Below the pieces are notes generated by a model. That model was not told the origin of the DNA. It searched no databases and saw only the letters and a program-made list of their open reading frames with translations. Both the position numbers and the translations under genes were made by a program. 64,000 nt of DNA from positions 1-64,000 of the forward strand of contig JAIXMR010000111.1 in assembly GCA_025677835.1 (NCBI GenBank). The letters are read 5' to 3'. Origin of the DNA: Sporodiniella umbellata. Lineage: Eukaryota > Mucoromycota > Mucoromycetes > Mucorales > Rhizopodaceae. Numbering within the stretch: position 1 is the first letter of the stretch; every line of letters starts with the position of its first letter. This document shows, piece by piece, positions 1 to 12,713 of the stretch.

Positions 1-313
1 ACTCATCTTATTTTAATCTCCGTCTTGACCCAACTCCTTGATTTTCTAGACTCGGTTTTCATTGTTTACCTACAGTCTAAAAGCCAGCCACGCTATCCTC
101 AGTACTTTGTTGACTATTCTTTGTATTTTTGGCTACAAACGTTGAGCTTTTGAAGGTTGTTTACTTTTCTAACCCTCTCTATTATAATACAACCGCTTGA
201 TTGGCTAACGGAAGCTGAATACCCAAAAGGGGAATCGTAGAAAGTATAATTGGCCCCTACACAGAACATTTTTTCTTTTTCTTTTCTTTTTCTCTCTCCT
301 CATCTTGATTCTA
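1..313. other. Upstream region of thiolase gene
   Basis: No gene is visible here. The last 60 bases before the thiolase ATG at 314 are pyrimidine-rich (runs of CTTTT), as is common just upstream of fungal starts. Confidence 0.5.
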
Positions 314-1806
<1,493 letters not shown>

Positions 1807-3054
1807 TATCATTCCTAAATAATTACTAATAAATACCATTTCAAAAAAAAAAAATAAACTTGCTCATCGACACAAAAACGGCACTAAAGCCGACTGACCT
1901 CACTTTTGGGGTGATCGCTACTTCGGTTTTAACCTTCCCTTTGTTCTGAGACAAAACCCGGTGATCCGTTTTTTTTTTTTTCCCACAAGGGTGTTTACCG
2001 CCTCCAACGGCATACATTTGCTTAAAGATCTGTTCAACACTTGACATTCTATAAGAAACGCTTCCTAGCTTATTGATTACACCGTCGGCATATAAGCTTA
2101 GTGCCCGTCGAAGCAGACATTAGCAGCAAGTGTTTGCCAATGAAATCAATACAACGCTCTTCAAACATACATGTGCATATCTGTAGCATCTTTAAAAACA
2201 TAGTTTGAGTATTCATCAGGCCCTTTTTTTGATACTTTTCCAGTCATGTAGGAAACCCGACTCTGTTTCTGTTAACCTCCTCCCGAAACGCAATGGCTCT
2301 GTAGAACCTTTTTTTTTGTTTTTGAAAGCAAAGGTCGAAAGACCTTCCTGACTCAACCATTCATAAATATGCAGAGACAACAGCCAGTGTTGATTAAATT
2401 ATTGTAAATAACTAAAAAAAAGTCTATCTTTTACTTTGCGTATAATTTCTATACAAGAAAGAAGCCCTAGATTTCTTTCATTCATAAATAAAAAGAGAGC
2501 AGAATTTAATGCTAAGTTGAAATAGAATAGCTGCTCTGGACTGAGTTCATCTGTGAAATAAGAAAAAAAAAAAAAGGCGACTCAAGCGTTCTTTTAAATC
2601 GCGTTCTCTATTTAAGGTCCAAGTAGAAAAAGAATCAACCAGTTTTTATATTCAAATTGAAATCTATTATGGTTTTGGTTTCATCAAGACAATTTATATA
2701 CATCAGTGGTTCTTAATTAATAATGTCCTGATTTTATCAATCTTCTTTACGTCTATGAGCTTTATCAAACATAAATGCTGAAGAAGCATAAATTAGGATC
2801 CGCTAGAAATCAAGTTGAGTTTTAGGTCTCTGAAATAACTTCAAGTGGTCTTCTTTGCTAGTTGAAAGAGATCTTTTTTAGTTTTCGATTCTACACTACA
2901 AATTCACAATGCATGTCATGTGCTATCTTGTGACAACTCTGCAGTGACCGTTTTTACAAAAATCAAAAAAAGGAGAGATGAGATGTGACGGTTTCGATAA
3001 ACAAAAAAAGTATAAAAAGGAGTCAAATTTCTCTACTTTTTTGTTTCCTCACAA

Positions 3055-3240
3055 GAAGGAAAACTATTAAACCAAAGAAGGAAAACTTACAAAAACCTCA
3101 AAGAAGGAAAACTTGCAAAAACCTCAAGAAGGAAAACTTGCGAAAACCCAAGACGGAGAACTTGACAAACTCAAGAGACAAACTTGTAAAATCCAAGACG
3201 GAGAACTTGACAAACTCAAGACAGAAACTTGTAAAACAAG
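3055..3240. repeat. Degenerate minisatellite, units of about 22-26 bp
   Basis: About seven copies of a unit with the core GAAAACTTG or GAGAACTTG followed by an A/C-rich stretch and CAAGA. The first three copies (about 26 bp, GAAGGAAAACTT type) differ from the last four, which alternate GACGGAGAACTTGACAAAC and a GACAAACTTGTAAA type. This suggests two rounds of duplication. The array is open in more than one frame, which is a consequence of repeat composition. Confidence 0.75.
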
Positions 3241-3930
3241 AGTTGTAAGCGGCTGGTCCGTTTATGATTCAGGGAGGGTCACCTCCCCTTTTTTTTTTTA
3301 TACCTCAAAATCATAAATGAAAAACTACATTATACCACGGTTGTTTGAATACACTTTGAATAATTTAAACAAAGAAATAATGTGTTACATAAAAGTAAAC
3401 TTGATATCTTAAAGGGCACATCAAGTATGGAATTAATCAAGTATGGACTTAATCCTGTATTCCCTAGTCGGTCATAGCTACATGTATTCCTTATCTAAGT
3501 CAACCATTCATATTAAAATATGTCCATACAAGATTTACAACACATACCTGATCAAGTATTCCTTGTACTTTGAGATCTAGACGGTTCAAATATCATTATT
3601 TCTTCGTTATGTTGTTTCAGCTAATTTTTCGTGTTTGGTTAGCAAGGAATATCTCTTCAATATGTCTTTTTTTTTTTTTTTGGCCAAGTGCCACAACTAT
3701 CTTGAATCATCCCACCCTTTTAGATTGTTAATTAATGGAAATCTTGCTTTATACAGGTTTACATGCTTTAAGCTAATTTCACTTTTTTAATAAAGAAAAG
3801 ATAACATCATCATAGGAATAGGTAGAGTCCATTGTAAGCTATAAAGAACGACTACGGCAAAGATCCAGATCAAACACTATAAATAAGTTTGATGCTGATA
3901 CCTAAATAAAAAAGAATCTTTATTGTTAAA

Positions 3931-3933
<3 letters not shown>

Positions 3934-3968
<35 letters not shown>
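3934..3968. repeat. (CT)n microsatellite
   Basis: About 17 perfect CT dinucleotides, roughly 240 bases upstream of the Dbp9 start codon. Confidence 0.9.
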
Positions 3969-3970
<2 letters not shown>

Positions 3971-4203
3971 GTCTAATTTCTCAACAACTGAACATGTTTA
4001 ATTTTTGGATCACTTAGACATAAACTGTTCTTTTTCCTTTTTTACTTTTTGCTACTGTATCGTAACCACTGACCCTTTACTACCTTTGACTTGGTTTTAA
4101 AAATACTCAATGTTGTGACTTTTTTTTTCTTTGGTGAAAACCCTTTTTCCTAATTTACAGTGCAATAAAATATTTTTTTTTTTTTTTTTTGTTGTAATCT
4201 AAA

Positions 4204-6060
4204 ATGTCAAAAGATCTATCGTTTGCCACCTTTGATTTCGATCCGCGATTAAGCAAAGCTATTGCACAACTCGACTTTACTCGTCCTACACCTGTTCAAG
4301 CGCAAGCTATTCCTTTAGCTTTGGCTGGAAAGGATATTCTTGCTCGTGCTCGCACAGGTAGTGGGAAGACGGCTGCTTATGCCTTACCCATCGTTCAAAA
4401 GATCTTGACTCAAAAAGAGGTATGGATGCAACAGAAACAATCATAAGACAGATGTTTACATAACTTTCTTTGATTAGCTCTCTACTCCTGCCATCAAGGC
4501 TTTGATCTTGGTACCTACTAGAGAACTAGCTGAACAAGTCACGGGTCACATTCAAAAACTTTTGATGTACAGCCCGACTTTGAAAGTAGTAAATCTAGCT
4601 GGTACCATGACAGCTCAAATGCAAAGGTAAAAAACAAAAAACAAGAATAGACTTGTAAGAGAAAGCTAATTAGAGATCCTTTTTTTTTTTTTATAAAAGA
4701 CCTTTACTTTTAGAAAAACCCGACATTTTAGTGTCAACACCCAGTAAAGCACTAGTCAATTTAGAGACAGGCAATATGAGCTTGGATACATTAGAAAACT
4801 TAGTAATTGACGAAGCAGACTTGGTACTTTCATTTGGTTATACCGATGATCTTCGCAAGATTTTGACCCACTTGCCCAAAATATACCAGACATTCTTGAT
4901 GTCCGCCACATTCACCCAAGAGATTCAAGAATTAACAACCCTAGTGCTTCGTAAGCCTGCGGTGCTCAGTTTGGAAGAAGAAGAAGCCAACACGCTAATG
5001 CAGTATGTGGTAGAATGTAGTGAGTCCGACAAGTTTTTGTATACGTTTGTGATGATCAAGTTGAAGCTGATTAAGGGCAAGATTCTCCTGTTTGTGAACG
5101 ATATTGACCGATGCTATAAACTTAAGCTCTTTTTGGAGCAGTTTTCGATCAAATCCTGTGTGCTAAATTCGGAACTACCTCTGAACTCACGATATCACAT
5201 TGTAGAAGAGTTCAATCGGGGTATTTACGACTATTTGATTGCCACCGACGAGTCTGAATTGAAGGGAGAACAGGACAGCGAAGATGAAAAAGAAGAGGCT
5301 GAGGAGCAAGGAGAGGAGACCGAAAAGAGTAAGTTAAAAGAAAGGGTTTTTGTATTTTACTGACACAACAGCAGCTGCCAAAAAGAGCAAGAAGGTCAAA
5401 AAGGACAAAGAGTACGGCGTTGCTCGTGGAGTTGATTTTCAAGGGGTGACTGCGGTGATCAACTTTGATTTCCCAGGATCTGCAAAGGCTTACACACACC
5501 GTGTGGGACGTACTGCTCGCGGAGGCAACCAAGGTATGAGTCTTTCTTTCGTTGTGACTCAGGAACATGTGGAAGATAAAAAGGATGTATCGCGTGGGCG
5601 GGGTGTACACGATGAAGTAGTGTATGGACGTGTCAAACAACAACAGGAAGCCAAGAATGCAGAGATAAAGCCTTACACGTTTGAAAAGAAAAACGTGGCA
5701 GGCTTTAAATACCGTGTCGAAGACGCTTTAAAGGCGGTCAATAAGGTGGCAATTAAGGAGGCTCGTGTGAAAGAGATCAAACGAGAGATTATGAATTCAG
5801 AGAAGCTCAAAGCTCACTTTGAAGACAAGCCAAAAGATCTGGAGTTTTTGCGTCACGACAATGCTCTTCAACCAGCCAAAGTACAAAATCACCTGAAACA
5901 CATCCCCTCTTATCTGATGCCTCGTATCACTGTACCCACGGCCATGGCCAACATAGGTGACGTTCCATTCAAAAGCGAGAAGCGCAAAAGAAAGGGGAAC
6001 TTCAAGCCCGGCTTTAACAAGAAACGCAAAGACCCTTTGAAATCCATTCGCCGTCGATAG
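4204..6060 (+). CDS. DBP9: ATP-dependent RNA helicase Dbp9/DDX56 (DEAD box)
   Basis: Nucleolar RNA helicase needed for 60S ribosomal subunit assembly. Exons 4204-4419, 4478-4626, 4700-5328 and 5372-6060 give about 560 residues (yeast about 594, human DDX56 about 547). Seen: [13 protein letters not shown]-motif (25-36), ARTGSGKT Walker A (49-56), PTRELAEQ, the DEAD box in IDEADLV, SAT in LMSATF, the C-terminal helicase lobe with GVARGVDFQ and the arginine-finger motif [10 protein letters not shown], and a basic KRKRKG/KKRK tail. Family-typical phrases ([27 protein letters not shown]) point to Dbp9 rather than other DEAD proteins. An acidic/Lys-rich insert lies between motifs IV and V around intron 3, as in Dbp9. 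The acceptor of exon 4 could be 5372 or 5375 (one-residue difference). Convergent with the velvet gene. Confidence 0.95.
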
Positions 6061-6233
6061 AGAAAAAAAAAAAAAAAAAAAAACACACGCTCCCCTCTCA
6101 TTTTGTAAAATAAACATTATTTTTATTATTTTTATTTTGTTCCATGCGCTTCAAAACTTTGGCATGTAGCTGAAAACTCTCTCTATCTTCCTCTTTTGTT
6201 TTGGGCGGTGCGGTAGCATTGTTCTTTTGGTAA
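6061..6233. other. Shared 3' spacer, Dbp9 / velvet
   Basis: Tail-to-tail spacer of 173 bases with an A run right after the Dbp9 stop (6063-6082) and AT-rich sequence that probably carries both polyadenylation signals. Confidence 0.5.
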
Positions 6234-7536
6234 CTAGTTGTCTTCTTTAATCAAGAAGTTTTCAATTGCAAGCGTGCTTTTTACTCGATTGCTCTTTTCT
6301 GGCGTTGAAGATGTGTCTGAAAACTCTTCGGGTACTGAGACTCGGAGCGGGATTTTAATGCCTTGCTTTGCAAAGCATCTCGAAATGGCAGTGGACCCTA
6401 TGTTGCATAAAAAACGCAAGGTTTAGGAACATGCCAAATTAAGGTGTCTAATAAACAAAAAAATAATAATAATAATAATAACAATAATAATAACAATGAC
6501 AATAATAATAATAATAACAAAAATAAAAACGTTACTTGTCATTCCAGGAAACTTGTGGTCAGAAAAAAGAAAATTAGTTTAAAGGTGCTGCTGTCATTTG
6601 TATGTGTGTGTATATATATATATATATATGTGTGTGTGTATGTATGTGTGCAAACCTTTTTTGCAGTGTAGACAGTGAATGGCTGTGATAAGATTTCAAG
6701 GCGTACGCTTGTGCTCATTGTCAATGGATCTCTTTTTGATTGTAAATAAGAAAGAGTGGGTGATGCGAAGGTTGGGGAGAAAGGTTAAGAGAAAGTATTA
6801 AAAACAATAATTTACCCTTCTTCTAAATTGATGAATATAAATTTGAGAGTGTAGACGCCTTCAAGACGTATAGACAGATCTTGGAATATGAAGTAAATGC
6901 CAGGTACAGTGTTTTGATCGTATAAATAATGTGCGTTGGATGCAACTGAGCCAATCAAGTTTCGTACATGTTCTAGTTTGTCTTTGGCATTCTTTTTTAG
7001 TGTGCAGCCTTTGGTGGTGGCAGAAGAGCGGATGGTATTCACGAGTGCTCTGTCCTGCTCTCCAGTTTCATCGTATAGCTGACAATGAACTAAAAACAGT
7101 ACTGCGTCTTTGGCACTAGTAAATTTAGTATTTTAATTCTGGTTCGATTTTAACAGAGGTGCTGTGTTTGCCAAACATCGCTTGTATACTAGCATTGATT
7201 ATCGTTTATAGGCATTTACTTTAGTTCGATCGGCTCCTTTTTTTCATTTTCTACTGTCAATTTTAGGATGGGCGGGGGATCAATAGGTCGTTTATCTTTT
7301 TCGCCAAAACCACAGCACCTTGCTCTCTGCGGGTTTTGTATCAAGTCTAGAGAAAGAGAAAAAAAAAAAGCATATGTATTGTATGTGTTATGAGATCTCA
7401 TATCAGAAAAGCAACATAAAATATATATAAAAAATACATAAAATAATAAAGTGCATAAAAATGCTTTACGCAGTTTGTATTTCCTATGAAGCTGACTTGG
7501 TCTGGCTAACTTTAATGGGGGAATAACAGAGCTCAT
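6234..7536 (-). CDS. Velvet-domain regulator (VelB/VosA-like)
   Basis: Fungal velvet proteins are NF-kB-like DNA-binding regulators that link development, sporulation and secondary metabolism, usually as heterodimers. Six exons on the minus strand: 7470-7536, 7220-7346, 6816-7115, 6656-6713, 6536-6551, 6234-6397, giving 243 residues, essentially one velvet domain. Seen in order: RARCCGFGEKDKRPIDPPP (N-terminal velvet signature), NLIGSVASNAHYLYD, GIYFIFQDLSIRLEGVYTLKF, SQPFTVYTAKKFPGMT and KQGIKIPLR (C-terminal signature). The signatures line up only when all introns are removed. Exon 5 is a 16-base micro-exon supplying FPGMT. Introns 4 and 5 contain TG/TA and AAT repeats. No VeA-type long tail or NLS is present; VelB versus VosA cannot be decided by eye. 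The second donor in the 3' half is GTTTGC, slightly unusual. Confidence 0.92.
6462..6514. repeat. (AAT)n trinucleotide repeat in velvet intron
   Basis: Imperfect AAT/AAC repeat on the plus strand, inside intron 5 of the velvet gene (6398-6535), between the micro-exon and the last exon. Confidence 0.85.
6601..6650. repeat. TG/TA compound microsatellite in velvet intron
   Basis: Compound TGTG-TATATA-TGTG tract filling much of intron 4 of the velvet gene (6552-6655). Confidence 0.85.
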
Positions 7537-10096
7537 AGACCAGTAAACAAAAAATAATAATAGAAAGAAGAAGGTCCACACTTGCAAATAAAAAGAAAAG
7601 AAATGTAAATAATCGAAAAAAAAAAAAAGAAAAAAAGTTTTTTTTTTTTTTTTTTTTTGGCAATTTCTCGGTTTTATTCAAGTACCCTTGTAACCTCCTT
7701 TAATTTTTTTTTTTTAAAAAAAAACCTTTTTTAATCTACAACAAAAGAGGTATCCGTTTGCTCTGTATATCTACGTTCACTCTTTATCCCTCCTTTTTTC
7801 TTGCTACGTGTGCTGCGATACGACTGGCTTGAACCAATTTGGTGCTTTTTTGAAGTTCTTCTGAAGAACTGAAACTATTTCGTCATCTTGAGGCAAAACA
7901 ATAAACGCTAAATCGGTTTTATCTCATAGGAAAGTCAGCAAAGAACTTTTTTTTCATCAAATATGGAAATAAAACAATCCAAAGGTCACTATTCAGACTA
8001 ATTATAAAAATAGATTTGTTCGCCTTTGGCTTAAACCATTCAAAATCTAAAAGTACACAATCTTTTATGTCATAAGTTGACGTACTCTATTTTTGCTGAG
8101 AATGTAAACCTTGCTATTCTCGAATATTCTATACAAAACGGATGGAAGAAAACGATGCCTTTTATGTTGTTCTTTCGTTTTTCGATTGTCTTTGTTGATT
8201 TCTACCAAGGATCCAGTAGTTTCCACAGGCAAACAGGATAGTCAATCAACACTTTGGGAATCTTAACTGCAAGGGATAAGCAACCTAAAAAAAAAAAAAA
8301 AAAGATGCGCTTATAGTGACATCGCTAGCTCCAAAATAAAGCCACATACTATTCTTCAGCATACACGCGCAAGTAAAATAGCCCATAGTAGTGCTTACAA
8401 AATGCTAGTAGCACCGCTTTATGCGTAAAAAGCCTTTGGACAGCGCTTGACTATTCTGTGTCATGGCGTGCGTAACACAGGCTTCTCAAAAAGGAATGTA
8501 TCTCCCTTCCAAAAAAAAGCTCCACCTTTTGCTAATTGATTTGACCTGTCTTGTGACCACAGATTTTCCTTGTGTGTAGTACTCATATATGTGCGATAAG
8601 TAATTTTATTTAACTTTCTTTTTTTTTTTTGTCGGCGATATTTCTAATTGGTTTTATGAGATCTTCCTTTTCGTTTACTAGCCCGAAAGTTTTGTCATAG
8701 AAGCAGCTTAATCTCTTATCAACCGCACTTTTATTTTACCTCCCCCTCTTAGTATAGCTAGTATATCTGCTTCATACGAAATAGATCTACATCAGCAACA
8801 ACATTATTTAGTCAGTTCAAGGAATTCATCTGAATTTATCAATGAGCATAGTATCTATTTTCTAAAGCGATATATAAGCGCTTTTTCATAAAGCATTGAC
8901 TTCTTAGAAGAGTCTACATAAAGCAGGGTAGAGCAAATACAACCAACATATTCAAAGCAGAGAAAAAAAAATACAAGTACAAGTCAACTATAAATAGAAT
9001 CAGGATAGGTTGTTTTACGGAGAATGGAGATTTGAAAGATTTTGTCTTTGAGCGCAGTAGTTTGTAAGGCTTCCATTGTTCAAAAAAAAAAAAAAAAAAA
9101 AAAAAAATATCTAAAGCGTACACAGAGTACAAGTTTTAAGTTAACCTATACACTTTATTTTTTCTTTGCAGTTATCGGTCTGCTTCCATTGAAAGGATTC
9201 CAACCAATCCATGTAACAAAAAAGAGTACAGCCCACACACAGCTGAGCCAATCAGACAGTGTACCAAACGAGTGGCGAGCCTTTTGCTCTTTTCAATCAA
9301 ATAAAAAAAAAAAAAGACATTTGACTTTTAAGACGCCCTTGCCATTGATCAAAGCTTTTGAACAGGTGTGTCTTTCTATACTTGTTTAGTGCAAAGAAAA
9401 CAACAAATAAAAGGGCGTTCGGTTCATCCAATGGATAACACAAGAGGCCAGTGTACTATCACCGGCTCAGTATGTAGTGTTGGTCAGGCGCTTATAAAGA
9501 ATGTTTGTTATACGCCTCTAATAAAAAAAAAAAAGCAAACAACGTATATCAAAGAAACGACTTTTGAGTTTCAAAACAGGTCATTACCCATGGACGATAG
9601 CCTTATAGATTATGCAAGTACCTTGACCTTGAGTGCGTGTTATGAGCTTCAGACACAACTCTGGAATTGGTATAAGCTGGTCTTTTTAAAAGGCAATTGA
9701 AAAGATCTGTTAGTCTCTGCTTTTGTTTTGCTGGTAAACAGAGAGCCAAATCTATTCACTAGCTTTTTTGAAGTGACCATGCATGATCCCCTGACACTAC
9801 CAGTGAAAGTTCACTTCATGAGCGTTCTGACTAAGCTACTTGGCTTCATCTTTTTTATAACGCTGGTTTGGCCAACAAAAAAAGTTTTCTTTTGTTGGCG
9901 TTCCTTTTCTTTTAGTAAACGAAAAAGTCCGATAGATTGAAGCATGAAAACAATAATCAATCAAAAATTTGTTCCCACTTTATTTTTTGTTTTTTAGTAC
10001 ACAAAAACCCTATTTCCTTTAGGGAATTTCTTTTTTTTTTTTTTACTCTTGCTTTTCTTTTTTTTTTTTTTTTTTTTGAAATCAGTTTAGATTGCA
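7537..10096. other. Intergenic, 2.6 kb, no gene recognised
   Basis: Spacer between the velvet start and the GH3-GNAT start, so it serves two outward promoters. It holds adjoining A and T runs at 7617-7660 and 7706-7730 that could form hairpins, an A run at 9079-9107 and T runs at 10030-10078 just before the GH3 ATG. Open frames around 9042-9700 (up to about 110 codons) contain homopolymer Lys tracts, lack a recognisable domain and were not accepted. Confidence 0.5.
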
Positions 10097-12538
10097 ATGA
10101 CCAAAACAAAGCTTGGGCAACTTCTGATGTGTGGGTTTGATGGGTTTGAGCCTACCGAAGGCATCTTGGACCTCATTCGTCATCAGCATTTGGGTTCTGT
10201 TATTTTGTTTTCGCGTAATATTGATTCACCTGAACAGGTGCAGCGCATGATTCATACATTACAAACCACAGCTTATGAAGCAGGACATGAACGGCCGTTA
10301 TGGATCGCGGTAGATCAAGAAAACGGTGTGGTGCGTCGGTTAGGTAAAAGTGCTACCTATTTTCCAGGAAGTATGGCATTAGGGGCGATTGGATGTAGCC
10401 AAGAAGCAGAGGAAGTAGCCAAGAGTACTGCCAAAGAACTGTTGACTTTGGGTATCCAATGGAACTTGGCGCCGGTGTTGGATGTGAATAGTAACCCGCT
10501 GAATCCAGTGATCGGAGTAAGATCGTTTGGGGAAGATCCAGATCAGGTTGCACAGTTAGGCAAGGCACAAGTGACAGGCTATCAATCTCAAGGCGTTGCA
10601 GCATGCGTGAAGCATTTCCCAGGTCATGGCGATACGGCGACCGACTCCCATCTGGGTGTACCTGTGGTAGACAAGGCTATCGATATCGAGTTGAAGCCTT
10701 TTCGACAGACACTGGCTTGTGCTGAAAGCTACCCAGCCTCGGTCATGGTAGCGCATATCGCGTTACCTCAGTTGATAGCCAGTGGCCGGGTAGCCAGTCT
10801 ATCTTCAGAGATCGTTCAGGATCTTTTACGAGAGCAACTCCACTACAAGGGCGTGATTATCACCGACTGTCTGGAAATGGACGCTGTACGAAAGACAGTA
10901 GGAAGTGCTCCCGGCGCTGTACTCGCGCTTGAGGCGGGTAACGATATGGTCATGCTCTGTCACACGCTAGAGTATCAGCAGGAAGCGATACGATTGATCG
11001 AACAGATGGATGTTGGCAAACTACAGGCTTCTCTAGAGCGTGTGGCTGCGATGAAAGACCGCTATTTGAACTGGAAGGATACGTTGACAGTCCAGAGCTT
11101 GAATGGGTTTGGTTCGCATAGTGAACAGAGTCAAAGGCTTTACGAGAAAGTGCCGACCTTAGTCCGCGACGTTCAGCGCTTGATTCCCTTACGACCTGAA
11201 CCTACGGACCGTGTTTTATTTCTGGCCAGCCATGTTCCTTTAACACTGGCTATCGATTCAGAGCCAGAGCCTTTCAACAGTTTCTACCACTCCCTTCGAC
11301 GCCGACTTCCGCAGACTGACTATGTCGTGTTTGACGCCGAAAGTTATGCTTCGCTGGTGCCCAAAATCAAAGCAGCTGACTATGTGATTGTGGGCACAGC
11401 CAACGCGAATCTTTACGCTTTCCAGTCTGAGCTGGTTCATTTAGCACACCAACATGCGCGTCGGCTGGTCGTGGCGGCTGTGATCAATCCCTACGACCTT
11501 ACAGTGTTTCCTGAGATTTCCACTTACCTTGTAGCGTACGAGTATACTCCGCCTGCACACGAAGCGCTGGTTCGTCTAATGCTGGGCGAGATAGCGTATC
11601 GGGCAAATCGACTGCCCATCACACTGCCCACTCTAGCTGAGCCATACAATCCTCAGGATCTGGCAGGAGCGTATACGCTATGGAGCCGTGTGTTCTGTGA
11701 CTGGCCGTTGTCTCTCACCGGCTTTGAACAGGTCCTAAGCCAGTTGGACGGGCCTCACTGGATAGTGCGCGATCAAGGAAAGATCGTGGGCTTAGGATGT
11801 ACGCAGCGTGACAATCAACTGGCGCTACTGATGGTTGACCCTGCCTATCGCCGACGAGGCATCGGTGGGTTGCTCCATACACAGTGCGAAAAGAGCTTGA
11901 CACATCCAACGGTGGTGGTGGGCGCTACGTATCCGCGGTTCTTTTGTGGCGTACCTGAAGATCAACCGGAAGCGCTGGCCTTTTTTCAGCGGCTTGGGTA
12001 CCAATGCAAGGGCAAGGTCTGGGACTTGATGGGGGATATGAGCGAGTACCAGATACCGCAGGCAATCGAGGCCCGTATGAGGGAAGAAGGGATCGAGTTC
12101 AGTCTGATTGGAGAGGATGGCGAGGCTTTGCTACGGTTTCAAGAAAAATACTTTAGTTTCTGGCTAGCTACCTATCAGCATCACCTAGCGCTGGGCGACA
12201 CCCAAGACCTTTTGGTAGCCCGCGACAGGCAAGGTGAAATCGTCGCCAGTTTAGTTTTATATACCGCCGAAGGTTCACATCCGGCGAGAACAGACCTCAT
12301 CTGGAGAGAGGCGGCATTGTTTGGCCCCAAAAGTGGGGCAATGGCATGTGTTGGTGTAGCGGACCATGTGAGAGGAAAAGGGATTGGTCTGGGTATTGTG
12401 GCTCATGCCAATAAGATATTAAGGGAACGTGGAGTCAATAAAGTTTGTGTGGATTGGGTTGAGGCGGTAGATTTCTATCGTCGCACAGGTTACCAAACTT
12501 GGCGAGGTTACAATCTCGTTGCAAAAAGCAAAAAATAG
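10097..12538 (+). CDS. GH3 beta-N-acetylglucosaminidase fused to GNAT domains
   Basis: Predicted to release terminal N-acetylglucosamine from chito-oligosaccharides or related glycans (NagZ-type GH3); the C-terminal half looks like N-acetyltransferase. An 813-residue single exon. GH3 part (about 1-340): AVDQENGVVRRL, SFGEDP, KHFPGHGDTATDSH at 172-185 (the NagZ His/Asp loop) and ITDCLEMDA with the likely nucleophile Asp257. A linker/middle domain follows (about 370-530). Next is a GNAT fold with DPAYRRRGIGG (Arg585 region), then a second with DHVRGKGIG (about 756-763). There is no signal peptide, so an intracellular enzyme is inferred. It is the only long gene in the window without introns and is visibly richer in GC than its neighbours, compatible with bacterial ancestry or retro-origin. 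GH3-GNAT fusions are known in fungi; the acetyl acceptor is not known to me. The PIP5K gene starts only 175 bases downstream. Confidence 0.93.
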   Translation: MTKTKLGQLLMCGFDGFEPTEGILDLIRHQHLGSVILFSRNIDSPEQVQRMIHTLQTTAYEAGHERPLWIAVDQENGVVRRLGKSATYFPGSMALGAIGCSQEAEEVAKSTAKELLTLGIQWNLAPVLDVNSNPLNPVIGVRSFGEDPDQVAQLGKAQVTGYQSQGVAACVKHFPGHGDTATDSHLGVPVVDKAIDIELKPFRQTLACAESYPASVMVAHIALPQLIASGRVASLSSEIVQDLLREQLHYKGVIITDCLEMDAVRKTVGSAPGAVLALEAGNDMVMLCHTLEYQQEAIRLIEQMDVGKLQASLERVAAMKDRYLNWKDTLTVQSLNGFGSHSEQSQRLYEKVPTLVRDVQRLIPLRPEPTDRVLFLASHVPLTLAIDSEPEPFNSFYHSLRRRLPQTDYVVFDAESYASLVPKIKAADYVIVGTANANLYAFQSELVHLAHQHARRLVVAAVINPYDLTVFPEISTYLVAYEYTPPAHEALVRLMLGEIAYRANRLPITLPTLAEPYNPQDLAGAYTLWSRVFCDWPLSLTGFEQVLSQLDGPHWIVRDQGKIVGLGCTQRDNQLALLMVDPAYRRRGIGGLLHTQCEKSLTHPTVVVGATYPRFFCGVPEDQPEALAFFQRLGYQCKGKVWDLMGDMSEYQIPQAIEARMREEGIEFSLIGEDGEALLRFQEKYFSFWLATYQHHLALGDTQDLLVARDRQGEIVASLVLYTAEGSHPARTDLIWREAALFGPKSGAMACVGVADHVRGKGIGLGIVAHANKILRERGVNKVCVDWVEAVDFYRRTGYQTWRGYNLVAKSKK

Positions 12539-12713
12539 TAAATTAAAATTATGACAATAAAACTTTTTTTTCTTTTTTTTCTTTATTCTTCCTTCTCTCC
12601 CCACCCCACCCCTTTATATACACTTTTATTACTATTATTATTATTACTATTATTATTATTATTATTACTATTACTATTATTATTATTTTTTAACTGTTAT
12701 TGTTATTTAATTG
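12539..12713. promoter_or_regulatory. Short spacer with (ATT)n, GH3 to PIP5K
   Basis: The 175 bases between the GH3 stop and the PIP5K ATG must hold the terminator of one gene and the promoter of the next. A T/C-rich stretch is followed by an ATT/ACT trinucleotide repeat at about 12627-12690. Confidence 0.55.

Larger units (their letters stand above)
1807..4203. other. Intergenic, 2.4 kb, no gene recognised
   Basis: AT-rich spacer between thiolase and the DEAD-box gene. It holds a degenerate minisatellite near 3055-3240, a CT microsatellite at 3934-3968 and several A or T runs (for example 3667-3680 and 4171-4190). The open frame over 2985-3248 is just the repeat read through. No splice-consistent coding signal was seen on either strand. 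Confidence 0.6.

Noticed and set aside
2985..3248. 87-codon open frame over the minisatellite
   Set aside because: The frame follows from the stop-free repeat unit; it has no ATG context and equally good frames exist in another phase.
7140..7151. GGTTCGATT word resembling a tRNA B box
   Set aside because: It lies in a velvet intron and lacks the trailing CC, an A box and pairing arms.
9042..9700. Two open frames (about 115 and 110 codons) upstream of the GH3-GNAT gene
   Set aside because: They run through A homopolymers as poly-Lys, rely on non-ATG starts for their full length, and show no conserved motif or splice logic.
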